Counted from the stretch's first letter, positions 27,618 through 36,603 are shown. The stretch is 64,000 nucleotides of DNA from Massilia sp. IC2-477 (GCF_020707265.1 NZ_JAJFEQ010000014.1:1-64000), one strand, 5' to 3'. The notes: generated by a model not told the origin, from the letters alone. Translations and numbers: made by a program.

Positions 27618-27638
27618 TGCGGCTGTAACAGCAACACC

Positions 27639-27660
27639 GGGGATGGCCTGCGCCATCCCC
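27639..27660 (+). terminator. Hairpin between TonB receptor and hexosaminidase genes (possible attenuator)
   Basis: GGGGATGGC (27639-27647) pairs perfectly with GCCATCCCC (27652-27660) around CTGC. It lies 22 bases past the receptor stop and 17 before the next ATG. It has no U-tail, so it probably reduces rather than stops read-through, allowing high receptor and low enzyme levels. Confidence 0.6.
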
Positions 27661-27676
27661 GCAGCGGAACCCTCAC

Positions 27677-30151
27677 ATGATCCCGACCACGGACCGGACG
27701 CCAGGCGGCCCGGCGATTGCCATCGCCTGGGAATGCCTGAGCAACTACACGCGCGACGACGCGTTCACGGCGCGCCTCACGCTGCGCAACGATTCCAACG
27801 AGGCAATCGCGCCCGGCTGGGCGATCTGCTTCAACACCTGCCGCAAGGTGATCGCCGACAGCGTCAGCCCCGGCTACGCGATCGAGCACCTGAACGGCGA
27901 CCTGTTCCGCCTGACCATGCCGGCTGCTGACGCCTGGGAGCCGGGCGTCAGCCACACGGTGGAATACGAAGCCCTGCACTGGGCGATCAGCATCACCGAC
28001 GCGCCGCTGGGCTTTTACCTGCTGCCCGGCGACGGCGGACAGCCTATCGACCTGGGCGACCCGGAAATCGCGCCCTTTGCCCGCCCCGAGCAGCGCCACC
28101 GCATGCGCGGCGACCTGCTGCCGACCGCCGACGCGGCCTGGCGCTTCGAGCAAAATGCGGTGCTCCACCTGCTGCCCGAGAGCGCGGTCGGCCGCATCAC
28201 GCCGCGCCCGCAATCGGCCCGTTTCGACGGCCGCCACTGCCTGTTGTCGCGCCACGCGCCGCTCAGCTACGACCGCACGCTGTGGAACGAAGCCTCGCTG
28301 CTGGCCTCGATGCTGGGCGTTTTGCCCGGCGTGGTGCCGGGCGGATCGGGCGACATCTGCCTCGAAATCGGGCCGGTCGACGAAGTCACCACCAACGTAC
28401 CGCTCGAGGCCTATTGCCTCGAGATCGAGCCGGGCCGGGTGCGCATCCGCGGCGCCAGCCCGCACGGTGTCTTCAACGGCATCCAGAGCCTGGTGCAGCT
28501 GCTGGGGCCAAACGGCGAGCTGCCCGCCGGACGGGTGGTGGACGCACCGCGCTTCGGCTACCGCGGCATGATGCTCGACGTGGCGCGCCACTTCGCGGGC
28601 GTCACCACGGTGCTGCGCCTGCTCGACTGCATGGCGAGTTACAAGCTGAATCGCTTCCATTTCCACCTGACCGACGACGAAGGCTGGCGCCTGGCGATCG
28701 GCGCGCTGCCGGAACTGACCGCGGTCGGCGCGCGGCGCGGCGTGTCGCTTGATGGCAGCCCCTGCCTGCCGCCTTCCTTCGGCTCGGGCGCCGACCCCGA
28801 GGCTTCCGCCGGCAGCGGGTTTTATACGGCCTCGGAATTCATCACCATCCTGCGCCATGCGCACGCGCGCCACATCGAGGTGATCCCGGAATTCAACATG
28901 CCCGGCCACGCGCGCGCCGCCGTCACCGCGATGCGCGCGCGCCACCGCCGCCTGGTGCAAGCTGGTGAACACGAAGCGGCGGAGGAATACCTGCTGAGCG
29001 ATCCGGACGACGCCTCCAGCTACGAATCGGTGCAGCTGTGGCACGACAACGTGATCTGCATCGCGCTGCCCTCCGTCGACCGCTTCATCGACACCGTGGT
29101 GGGCGAAGTGTGCATGCTGTACCGCGAAGCCGGCGTGCCGCTGCGCGTGATCCACACCGGCGGCGACGAAGTGCCCCCGGGCGCCTGGCTCGGTTCGCCG
29201 CGCTGCCGCGCGCTGATGGAGGAACGGGGCTGGAGCAGCGTGCAGCAGCTGCACGACGACTTCCTCGAGCGCTGCCGCGCGATCCTGGCGCGCCATGGCG
29301 TGGAATTCGCGGGCTGGGACGAAACCGCGCTGGTGCGCGAGGGCGAGCGCCTGCTGCCCAATCCGCGCTTCGCCGGTCCCGACTTCCACGTCTACGTCTG
29401 GAACAACGCCTGGGGCTCGGGCCAGGAAGACTGCGCCTACCGCCTGGCCAATGCCGGCTACGACGTGGTGCTGTCGAACGCCGCCAACCTGTACTTCGAC
29501 CTGGCCTATGCCAAGCACCCGCAGGAGCCGGGCTACTACTGGGCCGGTTTCGTCGGCACCCGCAACGCCTTCGGCTTCTGTCCGCTGGACGTGGGCGCCA
29601 TGGCGGATCTCGATCCGATGGGCCGCTCGCTTGCACCCACCACGCTGCAGCCGCTCGACGTGGCGGGACGGGGGCGCATCGCCGGCCTGCAGGGCCAGCT
29701 GTGGGGCGAGAACGCGCGCTCGCGCGCCCGCCTCGAATACCTGGCGCTGCCGCGCCTGATCGGACTGGCCGAGCGCGCCTGGGCGCCCGATCCGGGCTGG
29801 CAGGACATCCCCGAACCGGACCGCCGCGCCGCCTGGGCCCTGCGCGACTGGAACGAGTTCGCCAACCGCCTCGGCCAGCGCGAGCTGCCGCGCCTGGACC
29901 GCGCGCGCCGTCCCTGGGACTACCGCCTGCCGCCGCCCGGCGCCGTCCTGCAGGGCAGGCTGCTGCAGGCGAATGTCGCCCTGCCGGGCCTGGCCGTGCA
30001 TTACACTCTGGATGGGCTCGATCCCACGGCGCGCAGCCCGCGCTACGTGGCGCCGGTACCGGTGGACGCCGCGCAGGTGGTCAAGCTGGCCACCTTCGAC
30101 ACCCGCGGACGTGCAAGCAGAATCGTTACCCTGAACGTGGAACCCGCATGA
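27677..30151 (+). CDS. Beta-N-acetylhexosaminidase, glycoside hydrolase family 20
   Basis: This 824-residue protein has the four-part chitobiase layout: an N-terminal carbohydrate-binding CHB_HEX domain (~1-120), the GH20b domain (~160-290), the GH20 barrel (~295-700) and a C-terminal CHB_HEX_C domain (~755-824). The catalytic pair is in IHTGGDEVPPGAWL (Asp497-Glu498). It releases terminal GlcNAc or GalNAc from oligosaccharides. No signal peptide is visible, which suggests action on already imported material. It is coupled to the MFS gene by an ATGA overlap. Confidence 0.92.
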   Translation: MIPTTDRTPGGPAIAIAWECLSNYTRDDAFTARLTLRNDSNEAIAPGWAICFNTCRKVIADSVSPGYAIEHLNGDLFRLTMPAADAWEPGVSHTVEYEALHWAISITDAPLGFYLLPGDGGQPIDLGDPEIAPFARPEQRHRMRGDLLPTADAAWRFEQNAVLHLLPESAVGRITPRPQSARFDGRHCLLSRHAPLSYDRTLWNEASLLASMLGVLPGVVPGGSGDICLEIGPVDEVTTNVPLEAYCLEIEPGRVRIRGASPHGVFNGIQSLVQLLGPNGELPAGRVVDAPRFGYRGMMLDVARHFAGVTTVLRLLDCMASYKLNRFHFHLTDDEGWRLAIGALPELTAVGARRGVSLDGSPCLPPSFGSGADPEASAGSGFYTASEFITILRHAHARHIEVIPEFNMPGHARAAVTAMRARHRRLVQAGEHEAAEEYLLSDPDDASSYESVQLWHDNVICIALPSVDRFIDTVVGEVCMLYREAGVPLRVIHTGGDEVPPGAWLGSPRCRALMEERGWSSVQQLHDDFLERCRAILARHGVEFAGWDETALVREGERLLPNPRFAGPDFHVYVWNNAWGSGQEDCAYRLANAGYDVVLSNAANLYFDLAYAKHPQEPGYYWAGFVGTRNAFGFCPLDVGAMADLDPMGRSLAPTTLQPLDVAGRGRIAGLQGQLWGENARSRARLEYLALPRLIGLAERAWAPDPGWQDIPEPDRRAAWALRDWNEFANRLGQRELPRLDRARRPWDYRLPPPGAVLQGRLLQANVALPGLAVHYTLDGLDPTARSPRYVAPVPVDAAQVVKLATFDTRGRASRIVTLNVEPA

Positions 30152-31455
30152 ACCCGATCAACGACCTGGCGCGCGCCGCGCTGCCGACCGCCACCCGCCA
30201 TCCGCTGGCCTGGGTGCCGACCCTCTACCTGGCCCAGGGCCTGCCGTTCTACGCGGTGGCGCTGGTGGCCGGCCTGATGTACAAGTCGCTGGGCGTACCC
30301 AACGAGCAGATCGCGCGCTGGACCGGCCTGCTTGGCCTGGCCTGGGTGTTCAAGGCGCTGTGGAGCCCCTTCCTGGAACTGGCGCGCAGCAAGCGCGGCG
30401 TGGTGGTCTGCTTCCAGCTGGCCGGCGGCTTCGCCCTGGCAGCGATGGCGCTGGCGCTGCAGCTGTCAAGCTGGTTCGCCGTCTCGATTGGCCTGTTCGC
30501 GCTCGTGGCGCTGGCCTCGAGCACGCACGACATCTGCGCCGACGGCATCTACATCGCCAGCCTGAGCGAGCGCCAGCAGGCCGCCTACGCGGGCTGGCAG
30601 GGCGCCTTCTTCAATGCCGCCAAGTTCGTGTCAATGGGCGGCCTGGTGATGCTGGCCGGTTACCTGGAAGACCGCATGGGCCCCAAGGCGGCATGGGCCA
30701 CGGTGTTCGGGCTGCTGGGTGTCCTGATGGCGGGCCTCGGCCTGTACCACCTGTGGGCCTTGCCCGATACGCCGGGCACCGCGCGCCGTGGCGAGGGCGT
30801 GCGCAGCGTGGCCGGCACCCTGGTCGACGTGATCCGCGCCTTCTTCGCCAAGCCCGGCATCTGGCTGGCGATCCTGTTCATCATCCTGTTCCGCGCCGGG
30901 GAAGGGCAGATCCAGACCATCGGCCCGCTGTTCCTGCGCGACGCCCGCGAAGTCGGCGGCCTGGGCTTGAGCACGGCGCAGGTGGGTGCGGTGTACGGCA
31001 CCGCCGGCACCATCGCCTTCCTGGCCGGCAGCATCGCCGGCGGTTACTTTACGGCGGCCCTGGGCCTGCGCCGCGCCATGCCTTTCCTGATCGTCGCGAT
31101 GAACCTGCCGAACGCCGTGTTCTGGTATCTCAGCGTGGCGCAGCCGGAATCGCTGGGTGTGATCGCATCTAGCCTGGGCGTGGAGATGTTCGGCTACGGC
31201 TTCGGCTTCGTCGGGATGATCCTGTTCATCATGCAGGTGGTGGCGCCCGGGCCCTATCAGACCGCCCACTATGCGCTCGGCAGCGGCTTCATGCAGCTCG
31301 GCTTCGTGCTGTTCAAGATGGTCAGCGGCGACATCCAGGGGGCGCTGGGCTATCGCGATTTCTTCCTGTGGGTGCTGGTGGCCGCGCTGCCGGTGCTGGT
31401 GCTGAGCCGCTTCGTGTGGCGCCACGCGCCGGACAAGGGCGTCAGCGCTTCTTGA
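30148..31455 (+). CDS. MFS transporter, AmpG-like, probable sugar or muropeptide permease
   Basis: This 435-residue protein has about twelve transmembrane helices. Early sequence WVPTLYLAQGLPFYAVALVA and the motif SSTHDICADGIYI resemble the AmpG/PAT branch, where TQDIAxDG is typical. It would move a GlcNAc-containing product across the inner membrane. The ATG (30148) overlaps the hexosaminidase stop (TGA 30149-30151). Its 3' end overlaps the convergent AraC gene by 14 bases. Confidence 0.85.
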   Translation: MNPINDLARAALPTATRHPLAWVPTLYLAQGLPFYAVALVAGLMYKSLGVPNEQIARWTGLLGLAWVFKALWSPFLELARSKRGVVVCFQLAGGFALAAMALALQLSSWFAVSIGLFALVALASSTHDICADGIYIASLSERQQAAYAGWQGAFFNAAKFVSMGGLVMLAGYLEDRMGPKAAWATVFGLLGVLMAGLGLYHLWALPDTPGTARRGEGVRSVAGTLVDVIRAFFAKPGIWLAILFIILFRAGEGQIQTIGPLFLRDAREVGGLGLSTAQVGAVYGTAGTIAFLAGSIAGGYFTAALGLRRAMPFLIVAMNLPNAVFWYLSVAQPESLGVIASSLGVEMFGYGFGFVGMILFIMQVVAPGPYQTAHYALGSGFMQLGFVLFKMVSGDIQGALGYRDFFLWVLVAALPVLVLSRFVWRHAPDKGVSAS

Positions 31456-32347
31456 TCGGCAGCGCCAGCAGGCCGCGCCACTTGCCCGCGCAGTCGCGCT
31501 CGACCTTCTGGATGTGCGGGCGCGTGCTGTCGAAGCGCCAGGTCGACTGCTTGTCGAGCCAGTCCTCGTACATCGAGCGGAAGCGCGGCCATTCGTGGCG
31601 GAATTCCAGGCAGGCATAGGTGCCGGCCGGGAGCACGCGCACGCCCAGGCTGCCATCCTGCGCTTCGCCGGTATGCCCGAAGTCGTAGCAGTATTCGCTT
31701 TCGCCGGTGAAGCCGGGGTCTTCGTCGAACACCCCGTACCAGGGCGCGCCGTGGGCGATGCCATCCAGGCGCTCGCGTTCGCAGATGAAGGTGTTGCAGG
31801 CGATCGAGAGCGCGGCCCCGGACTGGCCGAAGAAACGCTGGTAGCGCAGCAGCACCGGCGGCAGCTGGCGCAGCTCGATGCGGGCCGCGATGCTGCCCGG
31901 TTCGGGCGGGCAGTAGGGGGCGAGGATGACGTCCAGGTTCGAGGGCTCGGCCACGAAGAAGCTGACGTCGCTCTCGCGTCCGACCTGCTGGTCCATGTAG
32001 GTGCGCCAGCCGCCTTCGCGCCAGGCCTTGGCCGACATCGCGAACTGCTGCTTGAAGGCCTTGGCGAAGGCCGCGTTGGACGGGAAGCCGCAGTCCTGGG
32101 CGATGCGCACGATCGGCACGTCGGGTTCGTGGCGCAGCTGGTGCGCGGCGCGGCGCAGGCGCCGCTTGCGCTGGTATTCGACCGCCGAGAAGCCGGTCAG
32201 CTCGCGGAAGATGCGGTCGAAATGGTAACTGGAATAACTGGCCGAAGCGGCCAGGCTGTCGAGGGCAAGCGGGTCGCCCACCGAATCGAGCATCAGGTCC
32301 ATGACTTCGTACAGGCGCGAGACGCGGGAAGGCGCTTTGACGGTCAT
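31442..32347 (-). CDS. AraC-family regulator with a GyrI-like effector domain
   Basis: This 301-residue protein has an N-terminal AraC-type double helix-turn-helix (about residues 8-110: DSLAASASYSSYHFDRIFRELTGFS, then IAQDCGFPSNAAFAKAFKQQF). A C-terminal GyrI-like ligand-binding domain (~145-301) follows. This is the Rob/SoxS-with-GyrI order. It converges on the hexosaminidase-MFS operon and may respond to its substrate, but nothing in the sequence proves that. The ATG at 32347 has no strong ribosome site; the longer frame upstream is open but has no helix-turn-helix content. Confidence 0.85.
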   Translation of the reverse strand: MTVKAPSRVSRLYEVMDLMLDSVGDPLALDSLAASASYSSYHFDRIFRELTGFSAVEYQRKRRLRRAAHQLRHEPDVPIVRIAQDCGFPSNAAFAKAFKQQFAMSAKAWREGGWRTYMDQQVGRESDVSFFVAEPSNLDVILAPYCPPEPGSIAARIELRQLPPVLLRYQRFFGQSGAALSIACNTFICERERLDGIAHGAPWYGVFDEDPGFTGESEYCYDFGHTGEAQDGSLGVRVLPAGTYACLEFRHEWPRFRSMYEDWLDKQSTWRFDSTRPHIQKVERDCAGKWRGLLALPIKKR

Positions 32348-32414
32348 GGAGCGATGGCAGGGCAGGGGGCCGGCGCGGGTGGAGCAAAACGACAAGACAT
32401 TGCGTGACGGGATT

Positions 32415-32428
32415 GCTGTTATTACAGC
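32415..32428. promoter_or_regulatory. Dyad GCTGT-TATT-ACAGC between divergent genes
   Basis: A perfect 5-bp inverted repeat with a four-base centre lies 67 bases before the AraC start and 163 before the DUF2058 gene. It could be an operator for the AraC gene. It is short enough to be chance. Confidence 0.3.
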
Positions 32429-32590
32429 GATTATGCGGTCAAATTCGATGTCATGGCGAAATATGTTCAGACGGCGCAACACATGCATACAGGGCGTGGC
32501 CGTATTCGGCAGCGCCGCCGTTTGCTATGCTGGCGGCTTCGCCGGCGGCAGCGTGCTGCCGGCCATCCCATGCAACCAAGGAGTAGAACG

Positions 32591-33136
32591 ATGGTCTCGC
32601 TGCAGGAGCAGTTGCTGAAAGCCGGCCTGGTGGACAAGAAGAAGGTCCAGAAGGTCAACCAGGACAAGAGCAAGCAGAAAAAGATCGAGCGCCGCACCGG
32701 CACCGAGTCGGTGAACGAAGCGCGCGAGGCGGCGCTGGAGATGCAGCGCCAGAATGCCGAGCGGGCGCGCGAACTGAATGCCCAGCGCGATGCCGCCGCC
32801 GCCCAGAAGGCGGTCAAGGCGCAGATCGCCCAGCTGGTGCAGCAGAACCGCCAACCGCGTGCGAAGAATGGAAAAGGCGAGATCGCCTACAACTTCACCC
32901 ACGGCAGCAAGATCGAACGCATCTACGTGTCCGAGCAGGTGCAGCAGCACCTGGTGTCGGGACGGCTGGTAATCGTGTTCCTGAATGGGAACTATGAACT
33001 GGTGCCGAAGGTGATTGGCGAGAAGATCGCCGAGCGCGATCCGGACAGCGTCATCCAGGTGAAGCAGGCCAGCAACGAGGTCGACGCCGACGATCCCTAC
33101 GCCGACTTCAAGATTCCGGACGACTTCACCTGGTAA
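32591..33136 (+). CDS. DUF2058 family protein (YaiL-like)
   Basis: This 181-residue protein has a highly charged helical first half (KKVQKVNQDKSKQKKIERRT, then EAREAALEMQRQNAERAREL). A conserved second half includes IAYNFTHGSKIERIYVSEQ and LVIVFLNGNYELVP. E. coli YaiL is of this kind; its role is unclear but nucleoprotein association has been suggested. The ATG has AAGGAG seven bases ahead. It stands alone. Confidence 0.85.
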   Translation: MVSLQEQLLKAGLVDKKKVQKVNQDKSKQKKIERRTGTESVNEAREAALEMQRQNAERARELNAQRDAAAAQKAVKAQIAQLVQQNRQPRAKNGKGEIAYNFTHGSKIERIYVSEQVQQHLVSGRLVIVFLNGNYELVPKVIGEKIAERDPDSVIQVKQASNEVDADDPYADFKIPDDFTW

Positions 33137-33190
33137 TCCGTTTTGCCTCGCTATTGAACAGCTGTCTTTGACGATTTTGAGTTACACTGT

Positions 33191-33217
33191 GTTGTCTCGC
33201 AATTGTAGCGGGACAAC
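33191..33217. promoter_or_regulatory. Imperfect 10-bp dyad upstream of the MerR-type regulator
   Basis: GTTGTCTCGC (33191-33200) faces GCGGGACAAC (33208-33217) around AATTGTA, with one mismatch. It lies 31 bases before the regulator start. Position and symmetry fit an autoregulatory operator; the same shape could be a weak terminator of the gene before, but no U-run follows. Confidence 0.5.
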
Positions 33218-33248
33218 TACCGAATAACCTGGTTCAACGGCGGGTCAA

Positions 33249-34220
33249 ATGAACGATAGAATGGACGAGCAGCGGGGCGAAGCCCGCGAAGTTACCTACC
33301 GCAGCGGGGTCGCTGCACGCCTGGCGGGCTTGCCCGTGGAAACACTGCGCGTCTGGGAGCGCCGCTATGCGCTGTCGGACACCCAGCGTTCGGCCCACGG
33401 ACAGCGGCTGTACACGGCCGAACAGGTGCGCCGCCTCGGCCTGCTCAAGCAGCTGGTTGACCTGGGACACCCGATCGGTGTCCTGACCGGCCTGCCGGTC
33501 GAACGCCTGGAAGAGATGCTGGCGCCGGATGCCGATCGCGTGAGCCAGGTCAGCGGGCCAATGCGGGTGCTGGTGGTCGGCGACAGCCTGGTGCGCCGCA
33601 TTGCCGCCAGCGGCCGCGACGGCCGCGCCCTGCAGGTGCAGCGCCACTGCGCCCGCCTCGAGCAGGTGGGCTCGCTGGCGGACGGCATGGCCCTGGATGT
33701 GCTGCTGATCGAAGCCTCGGAGCTCGAGGACGCTGCCGTCGCCCAGATCGCGGCGGCGCGCGACATCCTGAAGCCGGCGGCGACCGTGGTGCTGTACCGC
33801 TTCTGCGGCAGCGCCACCATCCGCGCGCTGCGCGCCCAGGGCTGCCTGGTGGCGCGCGTGCCGGCCGAGATCGGCGAACTGGTGTCCCTGTGCCGTTCCG
33901 CACTGGCCGGGCAGGGCCTGCCCGCGTCCGACTCCCAGGTAGAAGCGGTGGCCCCGCGCCGCTTCGACGACCAGGCGCTGGCGGCCATCACGGCCGCCGG
34001 TAATCGCCTGTCCTGCGAATGCCCGCGCCACCTGTCCGACATCCTCATGATGGTCGGCAGCTTCGAGCGCTACAGCGCCCAGTGCGCCGCGCGCAACCAG
34101 GAAGACGCACGCCTGCACCGCGAACTCGAGCTGGCCTCGGGCCGCGCGCGCATGGTGCTGGAAACGGCCATGGAAAGGCTGGCGCTGGCGGAGGGCTTGC
34201 CGCTGCCGGGCAAGGCCTGA
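33249..34220 (+). CDS. MerR-family transcriptional regulator with a Rossmann-like sensor domain
   Basis: This 323-residue protein has an N-terminal winged helix (residues ~15-85, YRSGVAARLAGLPVETLRVWERRYAL and GQRLYTAEQVRRLGLL) of the CarA/LitR type. A flavodoxin-like alpha/beta domain (~98-215, MRVLVVGDSLVRRIAASGRD) and a C-terminal helical tail (~245-323) with a CxC (SCEC) follow. The base-off B12 motif DxHxxG is not visible, so if it derives from B12 light sensors it has lost that ligand. The regulated genes are unknown. A dyad sits upstream. Confidence 0.82.
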   Translation: MNDRMDEQRGEAREVTYRSGVAARLAGLPVETLRVWERRYALSDTQRSAHGQRLYTAEQVRRLGLLKQLVDLGHPIGVLTGLPVERLEEMLAPDADRVSQVSGPMRVLVVGDSLVRRIAASGRDGRALQVQRHCARLEQVGSLADGMALDVLLIEASELEDAAVAQIAAARDILKPAATVVLYRFCGSATIRALRAQGCLVARVPAEIGELVSLCRSALAGQGLPASDSQVEAVAPRRFDDQALAAITAAGNRLSCECPRHLSDILMMVGSFERYSAQCAARNQEDARLHRELELASGRARMVLETAMERLALAEGLPLPGKA

Positions 34221-34254
34221 GCCGCAGCGCCGTTCTCGCGTGCGAAGTGAAGCG

Positions 34255-34280
34255 GGGATCCGTGTTCCAATACGGATCCC
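34255..34280 (+). terminator. Terminator of the MerR-type regulator gene
   Basis: GGGATCCGT (34255-34263) pairs perfectly with ACGGATCCC (34272-34280) around an eight-base loop, 35 bases behind the stop codon. GGTTCATCTTGT follows, a weak U-rich tail. Confidence 0.6.
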
Positions 34281-34346
34281 GGTTCATCTTGTCCTGATGT
34301 GGTACGTTTCCGGGACAAGCATGGCCTTCAATCCGAGGAGGGCAGC

Positions 34347-34556
34347 ATGGCAAACACGTTCAAGGCAGGCGACAAGGTGCAATGGGAATCGTCGCAAGGC
34401 ACGGTGCATGGTACGGTCAAGAAGAAACTGACGTCCCCGACCGACATCAAGGGCCACCACGTCGCGGCATCGCGCGAGCACCCGGAATACCTGGTGGTCA
34501 GCGACAAGACGGGCGCCGAGGCGGCGCACAAGGCCGAGGCGCTGAAGAAGGCCTGA
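34347..34556 (+). CDS. DUF2945 (HVA1-like) small basic protein
   Basis: This 69-residue protein reads MANTFKAGDKVQWESSQGTV and then GTVKKKLTSPTDIKGHHVAAS. This is the DUF2945/HVA1 pattern, a small SH3/Tudor-like barrel. Its role is unknown; many copies sit in stress-related gene sets. The ATG follows GAGGAGGGC; the frame opens earlier, but without a ribosome site. Confidence 0.82.
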   Translation: MANTFKAGDKVQWESSQGTVHGTVKKKLTSPTDIKGHHVAASREHPEYLVVSDKTGAEAAHKAEALKKA

Positions 34557-34585
34557 GCCTATAATCCTTTCTTTTTACCCGGTCC

Positions 34586-35116
34586 ATGGCCGGTGCTTCG
34601 ATGGCCATCGACTGGTTCTCCCCGGCGCAGTGCGTCGGCTATGCGGCGTTCGTGCTCGGCGTCGCTTCCTTTGCCCAGAAAGACGACCGCCGCTTCAAGC
34701 TGTTCATGGCGGCCGAATGCCTTGCCTACATCATCCATTTCACCTTGCTGGGCAGGCCGACCGCCGTCGCCAGCTCGACCATGTCGCTGCTGCGCTCGGT
34801 CCTGGCGCTATATACCCGCTCGAAGTGGGTAGCCTTTTTCGTCGTCATGGCCAACCTGGGCCTTGGCTGGCACTTCGCCACCCGCCCCAGCGACTGGCTG
34901 CCGCTGGGCGCCTCCTGCATCGGCACGCTGGCCCTGTTCCTGATGGAAGGCGTACGCATGCGCTTCGCCATGCTGTGCGGGACCGTGCTGTGGATCGTGA
35001 ATAACGTGATTGCCGGCTCGGTCGGCGGCACCGCGCTGGAGCTGGTAATCGCCTGCGTGAACCTAGTGACGATCCGGCGCATGCTGCGCGAGGCTCCAGC
35101 AGCGCCGCAGGCCTGA
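34586..35116 (+). CDS. ygjV: YgjV-family inner-membrane protein
   Basis: This 176-residue protein has about five to six transmembrane helices. The start AQCVGYAAFVLGVASFAQKD, then RRFKLFMAAECLAYIIHFTLLG, aligns with E. coli YgjV. Function is not known in E. coli either. The start is uncertain: ATG at 34586 or 34601, neither with a clear ribosome site; alignment favours 34601. Confidence 0.82.
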   Translation: MAGASMAIDWFSPAQCVGYAAFVLGVASFAQKDDRRFKLFMAAECLAYIIHFTLLGRPTAVASSTMSLLRSVLALYTRSKWVAFFVVMANLGLGWHFATRPSDWLPLGASCIGTLALFLMEGVRMRFAMLCGTVLWIVNNVIAGSVGGTALELVIACVNLVTIRRMLREAPAAPQA

Positions 35117-35135
35117 GGGAAAACGGCCCAGGCAG

Positions 35136-35321
35136 TCAGCCCGGATCCTGTGCGCTGCCCGGGTTGCGCACTTGTCCCGCAGGTGCTCCCGCGCGCCGGC
35201 AGCGTTCGGAACAATACTTGACGTGTTCCCAGTCACGCTCCCACTTCTTGCGCCAGGTAAACGGTAGTCCGCAATGGGCGCATGACTTTGTCGGCAATGC
35301 CGATTTCTTCCGCATTTTCAT
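35136..35321 (-). CDS. DUF2256 protein with a Cys4 knuckle
   Basis: This 61-residue protein has [18 protein letters not shown], then [10 protein letters not shown], the DUF2256 signature of four cysteines arranged CxxC...CxxxC around conserved tryptophans. It probably binds one zinc ion. Family members are often near photolyase-type genes, but none is adjacent here. A second ATG six bases later is possible. Confidence 0.85.
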   Translation of the reverse strand: MKMRKKSALPTKSCAHCGLPFTWRKKWERDWEHVKYCSERCRRAGAPAGQVRNPGSAQDPG

Positions 35322-35481
35322 GCAGTCGATTGTAGCCCGGTGACGCCTATACTAAGGCTGCGCGGCCTGCGTGAACCATGCCCCATGCATGCTTCACGCA
35401 GCAGGTGGCGGCGATGCTTACCCAGCCGGATTGTCCGGTGGTAAGCTATTCATGTTGTCACTTCACCCTGAAGGAATGTTC

Positions 35482-36603
35482 ATGAAACCGCTGTTCTCCT
35501 CCGACGAAGAAGCGAACGCAGCACCCGCGGCGCCCGCACCCGCCCCGGCGCCCCTGCTGAATCCTGGCATCGTGCCGGATGCACTGCCGGCATTGCGTCC
35601 CGAGGCGAGCGCGGCGCCCGTAGTCCGTGTCGATATCTCCGGCATCGACGACAAGGCGATCGAGGCCCTGGGCGGCAACACCGGCGCCGGCGTGGCCAAG
35701 GTGTCCGCCAAGCTGCTGGGCACCGTGCGGGCTTCGGATGCGGATGTGTTCGGCGCGCAGCTGAACGAGCTGATCGCCACCTCGAAGGGCCTGGACCCGG
35801 CCAAGCTGCGTTCCGGCGGCCTGGTGTCGCGCCTCACGAACATGTTCGGCTCGGTCAAGGAAAAGATGCTGTCGCAGTACCAGGTAGTCGAATCGCGCAT
35901 GGATACCCTGGTCGGCGAGATGACGCGCCATGCCAACGTGCACCGGGCGCGCATCCAGGATTTCGACGAGATGTACAAGGGCCTCGAAACCTATTACCAG
36001 GGCCTGGACGCCGACGTGAAGAAGGGCGAAGCCTGGGCCGAGCGGCTGCGCCAGGCGCTGGCGCAGCAGGGCGCGGCGGCCAACGCCTTCGAGGCGCAGC
36101 AGGCCACCGAGCTCAAACGCCGCCTCGAGCGGCTGGAAAAGCGCATCGACGACCTCAAGCGCGCCATGCTGATGGCCACGCAGATGGTGCCGCAGATCCG
36201 CCTGTCGCAGGACAATGCGCGCGCGCTGACCGATACCTTCACGGACATCGTCAACGTCTCGATCCCGGCCTGGCGCAACGTGTTCTCGCTCTACCTGCTG
36301 CAGCTGGAAGCCAAGCAGAGCGCGGCGGTCGCGAATGCCGCCTACGACGCCACCGACGCGGCCTTCCGCGCCCAGGCCGACATGCTGCTCGAGAATACCG
36401 AAACAGTCGCCCGCGCCAAGCAGCGCTCCCTGGTCAGCCTGGAAACCGCGCAGCACGTGCAGGCGCAGCTGGTGACCGCCTTCGACAAGCTCGAGCAGAT
36501 CTCGAACGAAGGCCAGCAGCGCCGCAAGGAAGAGCTGCCGAAGCTGCAGGAACTGGAGCGCGAACTGATCGCGCGCTTCTCGGCCGGCGGCGCCGCGCCC
36601 TGA
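35482..36603 (+). CDS. telA: TelA-family toxic-anion resistance protein
   Basis: This 373-residue protein is all-helical with long coiled coils (LKRRLERLEKRIDDLKRAML). It shows the family pattern NMFGSVKEKMLSQYQ and MVPQIRLSQDNARALTDTFTD. The N-terminal 45 residues are Ala/Pro-rich and disordered, starting KPLFSSDEEANAAP. TelA proteins are linked to tellurite and other toxic-anion tolerance and cluster with TerD-type proteins, as here. The ATG at 35482 has AAGGA six bases before; ATG 35476 is too close to it. First gene of a four-gene rightward run. Confidence 0.88.
   Translation: MKPLFSSDEEANAAPAAPAPAPAPLLNPGIVPDALPALRPEASAAPVVRVDISGIDDKAIEALGGNTGAGVAKVSAKLLGTVRASDADVFGAQLNELIATSKGLDPAKLRSGGLVSRLTNMFGSVKEKMLSQYQVVESRMDTLVGEMTRHANVHRARIQDFDEMYKGLETYYQGLDADVKKGEAWAERLRQALAQQGAAANAFEAQQATELKRRLERLEKRIDDLKRAMLMATQMVPQIRLSQDNARALTDTFTDIVNVSIPAWRNVFSLYLLQLEAKQSAAVANAAYDATDAAFRAQADMLLENTETVARAKQRSLVSLETAQHVQAQLVTAFDKLEQISNEGQQRRKEELPKLQELERELIARFSAGGAAP

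Noticed and set aside
24843-27656. Very long antisense frame across the TonB receptor
   Set aside because: Same shadow effect; low-complexity composition and no ribosome site.
32415-32428. Strong claim of an AraC operator at the short dyad
   Set aside because: Five-base arms are expected by chance in a gap of this size; kept only as a low-confidence feature.
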